Under the pieces are notes generated by a model. The model was not told the DNA's origin. It made no database searches and was given only the letters and a program-made list of their open reading frames with translations. Positions 6,155 to 13,320 of a DNA stretch of 16,530 bases are shown here, piece after piece (the first letter of the stretch is position 1; the number at the start of each line of letters is the position of its first letter). Source of the stretch: CAYQJC01 sp964417825 (GTDB taxonomy: Bacteria; Patescibacteriota; Minisyncoccia; Minisyncoccales; CG1-02-41-26); contig CAYQJC010000012.1 of the NCBI GenBank assembly GCA_964417825.1, positions 1-16,530 of the forward strand. The letters are read 5' to 3'. Made by a program: the position numbers and the translations under genes.

Positions 6155-7858
6155 ATGAGGTTGAATTTCAACAAAAAACTTTTTCTTATTCTCGTTTTAT
6201 TGCTCTTCTTACCCTTTTTTATTTCTGCTGATATTCAGGGAGATACAAAAACTTTTTTTGTTGATCCAACTTATGATCTCAAAGGAAGAGAAGAGGTTAC
6301 CGCAACCTTGCAGAGAATTTCTGATAGGGGGTATTTTTATTTAGAAAAAGAATGGTATGACAACTTAACCGAGGGTGAAAAAGAAGAAGTTAAACAGAAT
6401 CTAGTTGAGCTCAGCCAGGAGTTTGACAATACTATTTACCCCCAGCTTACTTCGACTTTTGGGCAAGAATGGAACCCAGGAATTGATAATGATTCCCGAA
6501 TTACGATTTTATTTCACCGACTAAAAAAGGGAACAGCTGGGTATTTCCGGAGCGAGAACGAATATCCGAAGATTCAATCCTTAAATTCTAACGAGAGAGA
6601 GATGGTTTATTTGGCTGCGGAAAGTCTTAACTCGGAGATTGTTAAGAGTTATCTAGCTCACGAATTTACCCATCTAATTACTTTTAACCAAAAAGAACGA
6701 ATAAGAGGAAAAGTTGAAGAAATTTGGTTAAATGAACTCAGAGCTGAATATACTCCCACCTTGCTTGGCTATGACGATGAATACCAAGGTAGCAATCTTC
6801 AACAAAGAGTACGCCAATTTATTAGTTCTCCTTCTGACTCTCTGACTGAATGGCAAAACCAGAAAGCAGATTATGGAGTTATTAATCTTTTTGGGCAATA
6901 TTTGGTTGATCATTACGGAGTTCAAATTCTGGTAGATTCCTTGAAATCTAAAAAAACTGGAATTGAATCAATAAATGAATCCTTGAAAAAACATGATTTT
7001 AAAGAAGATTTCTCTCAAATTTTTACTGATTGGACAATTACCCTTTTTCTTAACGATTGCGATGTTAACGCCAAATATTGTTATAAAAATCAGAATCTTA
7101 AAGGTTTCAAAATCACGCCTTCTTTGATCTTATTACCTTCTACTCAAAAAACCCAATTTTCTTTAAGCTATTCAACTAAAGAGTGGGCAGGCAATTGGTA
7201 CCAAATTTTAGGAGAGGAGGGAAAGTTGAATCTGAAATTTAATGGAGCAGAAGGGGTTAAATTTAAGGTTCCCTACATTCTTTGTCAGGATACTCAAAAT
7301 TGCCAAGTTAATTATCTTAAACTAAACGAGGAAGAGGACGGAGAAATTTCTTTTAAAGATTTTGGTAAAGAATGGACAAGTTTAACTTTAATTCCTTCCA
7401 TTCAGTCAGAATATTCGACTTTAAACTTTAATGGAGAAGGAATGCTTTGGAGTTTTTCTCTCTTTATTTCTATGGAGACAAAAGGCGCTCAAGAGAAATT
7501 AATCGAAGAACTCAAGGCTCAGATTGCTGCTTTGAAAGCAAGAATTGCTGAATTAAAAGCAAAAATCGCTGAGATTTTAAAAAAGAGGATTTCCTGTCAA
7601 AAATTTGAAAATAATCTTTATTACGGAATGAAAAATGAAGAAGTTCGTTGTTTACAAGAATTTCTCCGTGCTCAAGGGGAAGAAATTTATCCGGAGGGCT
7701 TAGTCACTGGATTTTTTGGTCCTCTCACCAGGGCAGCAGTGATTCGGTTTCAAGAAAAATACGCCTCAGAGATTTTAGAACCCCTTGGTTTGTCGAAGGG
7801 TACTGGATTTGTAGGTCCTTCCACTCGCGACAAGCTTAATCAACTCCTCGCTCAATAA
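6155..7858 (+). CDS. Secreted HEXXH zinc metalloprotease with coiled coil-PGB anchor
   Basis: This 567-aa protein begins with a signal peptide (1-25, cut after FISA). The active site is HEFTH at 169-173 in SYLAHEFTHLITFNQ. E194 in WLNELRAEYTP, 21 residues after the second His, is the likely third zinc ligand. The arrangement recalls M30 (hyicolysin)-like or related gluzincin peptidases (family-level inference). A beta-rich region follows, with cysteine pairs near DCDVNAKYC and CQDTQNC. A heptad-rich coiled coil covers 448-478, and a PGB_1-like domain covers 479-567 (YGMKNEEVRCLQEFL, FFGPLTRAAVIRFQ, FVGPSTRDKLNQLL). This is the same anchor pair the giant protein carries at its N-terminus, so both probably sit on the same wall. 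It has its own leaderless-type promoter. Substrate unknown; neighbouring surface proteins or host proteins are possible. Confidence 0.82.
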   Translation: MRLNFNKKLFLILVLLLFLPFFISADIQGDTKTFFVDPTYDLKGREEVTATLQRISDRGYFYLEKEWYDNLTEGEKEEVKQNLVELSQEFDNTIYPQLTSTFGQEWNPGIDNDSRITILFHRLKKGTAGYFRSENEYPKIQSLNSNEREMVYLAAESLNSEIVKSYLAHEFTHLITFNQKERIRGKVEEIWLNELRAEYTPTLLGYDDEYQGSNLQQRVRQFISSPSDSLTEWQNQKADYGVINLFGQYLVDHYGVQILVDSLKSKKTGIESINESLKKHDFKEDFSQIFTDWTITLFLNDCDVNAKYCYKNQNLKGFKITPSLILLPSTQKTQFSLSYSTKEWAGNWYQILGEEGKLNLKFNGAEGVKFKVPYILCQDTQNCQVNYLKLNEEEDGEISFKDFGKEWTSLTLIPSIQSEYSTLNFNGEGMLWSFSLFISMETKGAQEKLIEELKAQIAALKARIAELKAKIAEILKKRISCQKFENNLYYGMKNEEVRCLQEFLRAQGEEIYPEGLVTGFFGPLTRAAVIRFQEKYASEILEPLGLSKGTGFVGPSTRDKLNQLLAQ

Positions 7859-7863
7859 AGAAC

Positions 7864-7890
7864 TTGATTTTTCTAAATTAATTCGATAAT
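7864..7890 (+). promoter_or_regulatory. Possible promoter of the glycan gene cluster
   Basis: TTGATT (7864-7869) and GATAAT (7885-7890) are separated by 15 bases, slightly short. Transcription would start near 7897, five bases before the ATG at 7902, again implying a leaderless message. There is no terminator between the protease stop and this site, so read-through from the protease is also possible. Confidence 0.4.
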
Positions 7891-7901
7891 ATCAATTTAT
7901 T

Positions 7902-8816
7902 ATGAGAATAATTGTTACAGGAGGGGCGGGATTTATTGGTTCTCATCTGGTGGATAAGTTGATAGAAGAAGGCCATCAGGTGGTGGTGATTGATAATTTA
8001 TCTACTGGCAGAAAAGAAAACTTAAATTCTAAAGCAGATTTTCACAACCTGGATATCTGCGAGTTTGAGAGAATTAATCCTCTATTTGAAGGTATTGATT
8101 TCGTTTTTCATTTAGCTGCTATTCCCCGAGTTCCTCTCTCAATTGAGGATCCGGTAAAAACTACCAGAGCCAATATTTTAGGAACGGTTAGTGTTTTTAA
8201 AGCGGGGATTGATAATAGAGTGAAAAGAATTATCTTTGCTTCTTCCTCCTCAGTTTATGGAGATCAAAAAGAATTACCCTTGCGAGAATCAATGACCCCA
8301 AATCCTATCAGTCCCTACGCCCTCCAAAAATTGACTGGTGAGAGATTCGCTAAGTTATTCACCGAGCTTTATAAAGTACCGATTATTTCTTTGAGATATT
8401 TTAATGTCTATGGCCCCAGAATTGACTTTGATTCCGATTACAGCTTAGTTATTGGTAAATTTCTGAAACTGAAAGCTGAAGGAAAACCATTAACAATTTT
8501 TGGAGATGGAGAACAAACCAGAGGATTCTGTTATGTTGATGATGTTGTTAGAGCTAATATCTTGGCAATGGAAAGTGAAAAACTGAAAGGAGGAGAGGTA
8601 ATTAATATTAGCAGCGGGGAATCTTATTCTATAAATTATTTAGCCAACTTAATCGGTGGTGAAAAGCAATATTTGCCTCCCCGTCCAGGTGATGTCTTAC
8701 ACACCAAAGCTGATATCACTTTAGCCAAAAAAGTCCTGGGCTGGCAACCAAAAGTTCCTTTTGAGGAAGGTTTAAAAAAGGTCCAAGAGTGGTTTAAGAC
8801 AAAAATCAAAAATTAA
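7902..8816 (+). CDS. NAD-dependent nucleotide-sugar epimerase/dehydratase (GalE-like)
   Basis: This 304-aa extended short-chain dehydrogenase has the NAD-binding TGGAGFIGSHL (GxxGxxG at 7-13) and an Asp-ended second strand (VVVIDNLSTGR). The catalytic set is SSSSVYG (114-120) with Y139 and K143 in SPYALQK. The substrate-domain signature LRYFNVYGPR is also present. The best guess is a UDP-glucose or UDP-N-acetylglucosamine 4-epimerase, but related 4,6-dehydratases share these motifs. It opens the glycan cluster, only 43 bases after the protease gene and five bases before the dehydrogenase-like gene. No Shine-Dalgarno is visible, consistent with a leaderless start. The paralogue at 13321 shares the fold and the RYFN-FGPR and GDG motifs but is clearly diverged. 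Confidence 0.88.
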   Translation: MRIIVTGGAGFIGSHLVDKLIEEGHQVVVIDNLSTGRKENLNSKADFHNLDICEFERINPLFEGIDFVFHLAAIPRVPLSIEDPVKTTRANILGTVSVFKAGIDNRVKRIIFASSSSVYGDQKELPLRESMTPNPISPYALQKLTGERFAKLFTELYKVPIISLRYFNVYGPRIDFDSDYSLVIGKFLKLKAEGKPLTIFGDGEQTRGFCYVDDVVRANILAMESEKLKGGEVINISSGESYSINYLANLIGGEKQYLPPRPGDVLHTKADITLAKKVLGWQPKVPFEEGLKKVQEWFKTKIKN

Positions 8817-8821
8817 AAACT

Positions 8822-9655
8822 ATGCAAGAAAAATCATTAAAAGACTTAAAAATTGGAATAATGGGAGTGGGAATGGTTGGTGGAGCTTTGAAAAGATATT
8901 TTGAAAAAGAAGGACGGAAACCTCTTTTATACGATAATGGAAAAAACTTGGGATCGGTTGAGGAAGTAAATCAAGCCGATGCAATCTTTATCTGTGTTCC
9001 CACCCCCTTTGACAAAGAAAAAGGTTTTGATTTATCTTTTGTTGAAGATGCGGTTAGTAAAATAGAGAATGAGAAAATTGTTGTTATTAAATCAACCGTT
9101 TTACCCGGCACCACTGATGGATTTCAACAAAAATATCCTCAACACAAATTTTTATTTAATCCAGAATTTTTAGTGGAAGCGAAAGCTGATGAAGGAATGC
9201 AAAACCCTGATAGACAAATTGTTGGCTACACTCAAAAAAGTCAAGACGTTGCTGAAATGATAATGGCTCTTTTACCCCGAGCTCCTTTTGAAAGGATTAT
9301 CTCAGCCAAAGAAGCAGAGATGGTAAAATATTTTGGCAACACTTTTTTATCAGTTAAAGTGATATTTGGGGTTCAGATGTATCAATTGTGTAAAAAATTA
9401 GGAATAGATTATGAGATTGTTAGAGAATGTGCCTCAGCTGATCCAAGAATCGGACCCAGTCATCTCGATGTTTATCACGGTGGGTATCTTGGATATGGGG
9501 GGAAATGTCTTCCGAAAGATATTAGGGCTCTTATTCAACTTGCTAATTCAAGAGAAGTTGACTTGAAGTTACACAAAACAGTGGAAGAGATCAACAATCA
9601 ATTAATGAAAGAGCAAGGAATAGAAGACCCCGAAAAATTCTCCAAGAGAGAATAA
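8822..9655 (+). CDS. Short UDP-glucose/GDP-mannose dehydrogenase-family protein
   Basis: This family oxidises C6 of a nucleotide sugar to a carboxylate, for example making UDP-glucuronate. The 277-aa protein has a Rossmann NAD motif GVGMVG (15-20), CVPTP and KSTVLPGT segments, and NPEFLVEAKA. The central helix has EMVKYFGNTFLSVK, carrying the conserved Lys and Asn. The catalytic Cys is C229 in GYGGKCLPKD. Family members are usually about 390-450 residues; this one ends soon after the central domain and lacks the C-terminal UDP-binding domain. The NExA-like Asn after the central helix also looks replaced (IFGVQMYQ). No frameshifted continuation is evident, since the next gene starts seven bases after the stop. 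It may be a natural short form with different substrate handling. Confidence 0.82.
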   Translation: MQEKSLKDLKIGIMGVGMVGGALKRYFEKEGRKPLLYDNGKNLGSVEEVNQADAIFICVPTPFDKEKGFDLSFVEDAVSKIENEKIVVIKSTVLPGTTDGFQQKYPQHKFLFNPEFLVEAKADEGMQNPDRQIVGYTQKSQDVAEMIMALLPRAPFERIISAKEAEMVKYFGNTFLSVKVIFGVQMYQLCKKLGIDYEIVRECASADPRIGPSHLDVYHGGYLGYGGKCLPKDIRALIQLANSREVDLKLHKTVEEINNQLMKEQGIEDPEKFSKRE

Positions 9656-9662
9656 TCCCACT

Positions 9663-10787
9663 ATGGAAATATTAATAGACGCTACATCTATTGTTGGAAA
9701 ACCAACTGGAGCAGGGAATTATGCTCTGAAATTGCTAGAGAACTTATCAAAGATTGATAAAAAAAACAATTATAAAGTAATTGTCCAGAAGAAATTAAGC
9801 CCTGACCACCCAGTATTTAATCTGAGATTTCAGTTTTTAAAAGCAGATCTTCCGACGGTTGGATTAAAACGACAACTTTTTTATCCATTTTTTTTTAAAA
9901 AAAACAAAATCTCCTGTGACATTTTCCATTGCCTAACTCCCTACCTGCCTTTAGGCCAGAATTTCCCCTCTATTATTACGGTTCACGATTTGACTTATAT
10001 CAAGTATCCGAGTTTTTTAAAAAATAAGCTGAAAAGTTTCTACCTAAAAAAAATTACTGAGCTAGCTTGTCAGAAAGCAGTTGAAATAATAGCTGTCTCA
10101 AAAAGCACTAAAAAAGATCTTTATCAAATACTCAAAGTTCCCCTTCAAAAAACAAGAGTTATTTATGAAGACTCATTTTTGGAGAAGCCCAAAATTCCTC
10201 CCAAATTTCTTCCAAAATTAAGAAAACCTTATATCCTATGCGTAGCAGAAAAAAGGCCCCATAAAAATCTGGAAGGTTTAATTAGAGCCTTTTATTTTTT
10301 TAAAAAAATTGATAAATGGAAAACTTCTTTGGTTTTAGTTGGTGAGAGTTACAGGAGATATAAAGATTTTCTCTCTCTGATTGAAAAACTGGGCTTGAAA
10401 GAAAGTGTTCTCTTGATGGAGAAGATCTCTAATGAGGATTTAGCTTCTTTATATTGGTATGCTGATTTGTTTCTCCTTTTATCTTTCTCTGAAGGATTCG
10501 GCTTACCTGTTCTTGAAGCGATGAGATTTGGACTCCCGGTAGTTATTTCAAATATCAGCGCCCTAACTGAAATAGCTGGCGACAGTGCGGCAGCAGTTGA
10601 TCCGAGAGCTCCAAAAGAGATAGCTGAGACGATTTTTAAGATATTCAGTTCCGAGGATTATCGAAATACTCTCATTGAAAAGGGAATGGAGAGAGTAAAA
10701 AACTTTTCTTGGGAGGAAACTGCCAAAGAAACTTTAAAGACATATGAGGAAGTTTATGAAAGAGCCAAAGATATTAATCTTCGATAA
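9663..10787 (+). CDS. Family 4-type (GT-B fold) glycosyltransferase
   Basis: This 374-aa retaining glycosyltransferase has a flexible Gly-rich N-terminus (GKPTGAGNYALKLLENL), HDLTYIKYP, and an AVSKSTKKDL segment closing the N-terminal domain. The nucleotide-sugar-binding C-terminal domain carries the E-x7-E pair E277/E285 in SEGFGLPVLEAM, followed by GLPVVISNISALTEIAGDSA. It probably adds a hexose to a lipid-linked or surface glycan on the cytoplasmic face, as there is no signal peptide. Donor and acceptor cannot be told from sequence. It starts seven bases after the dehydrogenase gene and overlaps the next gene by 32 bases, so it is translationally coupled. Confidence 0.9.
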   Translation: MEILIDATSIVGKPTGAGNYALKLLENLSKIDKKNNYKVIVQKKLSPDHPVFNLRFQFLKADLPTVGLKRQLFYPFFFKKNKISCDIFHCLTPYLPLGQNFPSIITVHDLTYIKYPSFLKNKLKSFYLKKITELACQKAVEIIAVSKSTKKDLYQILKVPLQKTRVIYEDSFLEKPKIPPKFLPKLRKPYILCVAEKRPHKNLEGLIRAFYFFKKIDKWKTSLVLVGESYRRYKDFLSLIEKLGLKESVLLMEKISNEDLASLYWYADLFLLLSFSEGFGLPVLEAMRFGLPVVISNISALTEIAGDSAAAVDPRAPKEIAETIFKIFSSEDYRNTLIEKGMERVKNFSWEETAKETLKTYEEVYERAKDINLR

Positions 10788-11859
10788 ATTCTTGGGTTAT
10801 GGAGTCGGAGGGGCTCAACACTCTTTTCATTATCTTCTTAAGAATCTTTCTGGAAAGTTTAAGTTTGTTGGCTGCGATGTTAAGAAGAGTTTCTCTGCTC
10901 CAAAATATAAGATTGAAGATTTTGATGTTGAACGAATACCTATCAAGGAAATACCTAGGTTTCCTTATTTAGAATTCTTCATAAACCGAAAAAGAGTCAG
11001 TGATTTTTTTTGTAAGTCCTCGGGTGATTTCCTCTTCGCTCAGAGTTTATGGGCGCCTCTGGCTATTAATAGCTTTTCAGGAAAAGCAGTTTATTTTGTC
11101 AGAGATGAATATAATTTAAATAGAGTTCCCAATTATTTCTCTGGATTAAAATTTTTAGCAAAAGAAATTTACATTTTCTCTCAGTCTCCTTTCTTGAAGC
11201 AATTTTTTTCCGATAACAAAAAAACAATGGAAAAAGCAACTCTGATTATTGCTAACTCAAATTTTATTAAAAATCAGATTTTCAAAATCTTCAATCGCCA
11301 ATCAGAAGTAATCTACCCAATAATTGATGTTTTAACCCTCCAAAAAATTAATCTCCCCCCTCTCAGGGAAAGGCCATTTTTAACTTTGATTGGCTCTGAA
11401 CCAATAAAGGGTTCAGAAGTGGTTAAGAAAATTGCCGCTGAAATGAAAGATAAGCAATTTATGATAGTTGGCAGAGATATTGCTGCTCCTCGGAGAGAGG
11501 AGAATATTCTCTATCAACCTTGGTTAAAAGATCCCTTAGAAGTGTACAAAAAAACAAAAATTCTTTTAGTTCCTTCGTTGATTGAAGAGGCCTTTGCTAG
11601 GGTTCCGGTAGAGGGAGCCGCCTTGGGTATTCCTTCTCTGGCTTCGAAGAAAGGAGGAATGCCCGAATTCTTAGAAGAGAAATTCTTAGTCCGAGATATC
11701 TGGAATATTGAAGAATGGGTTGAAAAGATATTAGACATCGAGAAAAATTATTCAGATTATGCTGAATATTTAAAGCAAAAGTCCTTGAAGTTTGACGCTA
11801 AGAATCAAGTAGAGAAATTTAAAAAGATCTCTCGAGAAAAATTAAATCTTAATCTATGA
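10756..11859 (+). CDS. Glycosyltransferase, GT4-like
   Basis: I place the start at ATG 10756 rather than the in-frame ATG at 10744, because AGGAAG at 10747-10752 is a good Shine-Dalgarno for 10756 but overlaps the earlier codon. That gives 367 residues (MKEPKILIFDKFLGYGVGG...). The N-terminal domain has the GYGVGGAQ loop typical of GT4 enzymes. The C-terminal domain has LTLIGSEPIKGSEVV, MIVGRD and the E-x7-E pair E278/E286 (EAFARVPVEGAALGIPSLAS). There is no signal peptide or membrane segment. It overlaps the preceding gene by 32 bases and the following one by 4 bases (ATGA), so all three are made from one message. Specificity unknown. Confidence 0.87.
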   Translation: MKEPKILIFDKFLGYGVGGAQHSFHYLLKNLSGKFKFVGCDVKKSFSAPKYKIEDFDVERIPIKEIPRFPYLEFFINRKRVSDFFCKSSGDFLFAQSLWAPLAINSFSGKAVYFVRDEYNLNRVPNYFSGLKFLAKEIYIFSQSPFLKQFFSDNKKTMEKATLIIANSNFIKNQIFKIFNRQSEVIYPIIDVLTLQKINLPPLRERPFLTLIGSEPIKGSEVVKKIAAEMKDKQFMIVGRDIAAPRREENILYQPWLKDPLEVYKKTKILLVPSLIEEAFARVPVEGAALGIPSLASKKGGMPEFLEEKFLVRDIWNIEEWVEKILDIEKNYSDYAEYLKQKSLKFDAKNQVEKFKKISREKLNLNL

Positions 11860-13004
11860 CAAATGAAAGGAAAATTTTACTTTGTTGTAATTCAGATATC
11901 GGCCGGAAAAATACTATCGGTTTTCGGTTTGGAAAAATTGCTCAAACTCTTCTCAGAGAGAATATCCCCTTTGAGGTTATTGCCAGAAACAATTTTGAAA
12001 AATCAATTAAAGTAAAAACTCCTTTTTACAAGAATTATTTAGCTAGGTTTTTGAACGGTGTAAGGATTTATCTTCTGCCAAATTTCGATTCCCGCTCAAT
12101 AGATCTTAAACTTTTTGATAATTTCGTTTTGAGAAATTTAAAAAAATCAAAAATTGATTATTCTTTGTCTCATTTTGGAGAGTATTCTCCGAAATCAATT
12201 AATTATCTTAAATCAAAAAAGGTAAAAGTTCTTTTAGATATTCCGATTGCTCATTACCGATACGCTCTCTATCTTAAAGAGAAAGGTTTTGTCCAAGATA
12301 CAAAAGTTGGTAAAACCTCTTCTTTTTTGGATAAAGCAATATCAAAAGCAGATATTCTCATTGTTCCTTCCTCGTTTGTTAAACAAAGTTTAGAAATGGC
12401 AAGGTTTAAAAAGCCAGTGGAGATTGTTCCTTTTGGGGCAGAGATGCCAAAGAATTTTAGTGAGAGAGATATTGAAAAGAAACTTACCCAGGAGAAAATT
12501 AACTTTATATTTGCTGGTAATGTTAACTACCGGAAGGGAGTGAATTTTCTTTTAGAAGCTTGGGATAAATTGAATTTAAAAAATGCCCAACTTTTTATCT
12601 GTGGCAGGTTATACAAAACAATCCGAAAAATTCTGGGGAATTACCGCTTGAATAATGTCAGCTTTACCGGCTTTGTTGATCTGGATAAATATTTTCGTCA
12701 ATCTCAGGTTTTTGTTTTTCCCACTCTAATGGAAGGTTCAGCCAAGGTGGTTTATGAAGCAATGAGTTATGGGTTGCCAGTGATTACTACTCCGAATGCT
12801 GGTTCAATAGTTGAAGATGGTAAATCAGGTTTTATTATCCCTATTGGTCAGAGTGAGGCATTAGCTGAAAAAATGCTCTATTTCTATCGAAATCGAAAAG
12901 AGATTCTGAGAATGGGTAAAAATGCCTATTTTAGAGTTAAAGATTTCACTTGGGATAAATACGGAGAGAGATTGCTTGAAATTTACCGAAAAAATATGGT
13001 ATAA
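11856..13004 (+). CDS. Glycosyltransferase, GT4-like
   Basis: This 382-aa protein has a weakly conserved, Lys/Asn-rich acceptor-side N-terminal half. Its C-terminal half has clear GT4 features: INFIFAGNVNYRKGVNFLLEA, FTGFVD, and the E-x7-E pair E293/E301 in EGSAKVVYEAMSYGLPVITT with AGSIVEDGKSGFI after it. The start codon overlaps the previous stop as ATGA. Its stop (13002-13004) is 10 bases before the ATG used by the GIY-YIG gene. Before that element arrived, the same 10-base gap would have led straight into the epimerase now starting at 13321. It is therefore in the same operon as the epimerase, interrupted by the insertion. Confidence 0.9.
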   Translation: MTNERKILLCCNSDIGRKNTIGFRFGKIAQTLLRENIPFEVIARNNFEKSIKVKTPFYKNYLARFLNGVRIYLLPNFDSRSIDLKLFDNFVLRNLKKSKIDYSLSHFGEYSPKSINYLKSKKVKVLLDIPIAHYRYALYLKEKGFVQDTKVGKTSSFLDKAISKADILIVPSSFVKQSLEMARFKKPVEIVPFGAEMPKNFSERDIEKKLTQEKINFIFAGNVNYRKGVNFLLEAWDKLNLKNAQLFICGRLYKTIRKILGNYRLNNVSFTGFVDLDKYFRQSQVFVFPTLMEGSAKVVYEAMSYGLPVITTPNAGSIVEDGKSGFIIPIGQSEALAEKMLYFYRNRKEILRMGKNAYFRVKDFTWDKYGERLLEIYRKNMV

Positions 13005-13014
13005 AAAAAGATAT

Positions 13015-13296
13015 ATGCCCAGTAGGAGAATTTCGAATTGGCATTATGTTTATGTATGTTTAAGCAAAAAAGATAATAATTTTTATATCGGTTATACTAA
13101 AAATTTAAGAAAGCGCCTTCAACAACATAATGCCAAAATAAATTTTTCAACAAAGTCACGATTACCATTAAAATTAATTTATGTAGAATGTTGCCTAAAC
13201 GAAGAAGATGCAAAAAGAAGAGAAAACTATCTTAAGACTTCTCAAGGTCGGAGGTTTTTGAAATTGAGGATTCGAAGATTTTTAAAATTGTTATAA
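13015..13296 (+). CDS. Small GIY-YIG nuclease domain protein, gene of the IR-flanked element
   Basis: This 93-aa protein is essentially one GIY-YIG domain. HYVYVCLS (10-17) supplies the first motif in YVY form, and FYIGYTKNLRKRLQQHN (23-39) supplies YIG plus the catalytic-type Arg (R32 or R34). E70 in KRRENYLKT is the expected metal-binding Glu. The tail (GRRFLKLRIRRFLKL) is strongly basic and could bind DNA. An open frame extends up to 12922 inside the preceding gene, but I choose ATG 13015. It leaves the previous gene intact and matches the usual size of about 90 residues for stand-alone members. The start codon is part of the TATG flanking the left inverted repeat, so codons 2-8 are the repeat itself. 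No internal ATG, GTG or TTG lies in frame before the domain, so the gene needs the host-side start codon. There is no Shine-Dalgarno. Confidence 0.88.
   Translation: MPSRRISNWHYVYVCLSKKDNNFYIGYTKNLRKRLQQHNAKINFSTKSRLPLKLIYVECCLNEEDAKRRENYLKTSQGRRFLKLRIRRFLKLL
13018..13037 (+). repeat. Left terminal inverted repeat of the GIY-YIG element
   Basis: CCCAGTAGGAGAATTTCGAA. It matches the reverse complement of 13300-13319 at 18 of 20 positions; the two differences are a GA/AG swap at positions 9-10. It is translated as residues 2-8 of the nuclease. The match stops abruptly at both edges. Confidence 0.85.
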
Positions 13297-13299
13297 ATT

Positions 13300-13319
13300 T
13301 TCGAAATTCCTCTACTGGG
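13300..13319 (-). repeat. Right terminal inverted repeat of the GIY-YIG element
   Basis: TTCGAAATTCCTCTACTGGG, three bases after the nuclease stop codon. Its last base touches the T of the TATG that holds the epimerase start codon. In RNA the two repeats could pair and loop out the nuclease message, bringing the epimerase start near the upstream gene. Confidence 0.85.
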
Positions 13320-13320
13320 T

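Larger units (their letters stand above)
13018..13319 (+). mobile_element. Putative 302-bp mobile element: GIY-YIG gene between inverted repeats
   Basis: The segment begins with CCCAGTAGGAGAATTTCGAA and ends with the near-perfect reverse complement. TATG stands directly outside each end (13014-13017 and 13320-13323), as a 4-bp target duplication would. Almost all of the inside is one GIY-YIG gene. Removing 306 bases (segment plus one TATG) leaves the upstream glycosyltransferase stop, 10 bases, then ATG CCT of the epimerase, a normal junction for this operon. Caution: ATG on both sides is partly expected because each is a start codon, so the duplication alone is weak evidence. The repeats and the restored junction carry the argument. 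Confidence 0.7.

Noticed and set aside
10744..10755. Upstream ATG as start of the second glycosyltransferase
   Set aside because: The AGGAAG between the two ATGs fits the downstream start at 10756. The extra four residues add nothing recognisable.
12922..13014. N-terminal extension of the GIY-YIG reading frame into the preceding glycosyltransferase gene
   Set aside because: It is the out-of-frame reading of well-conserved glycosyltransferase codons. The domain begins after 13015, and 13015 is an ATG in the right place.
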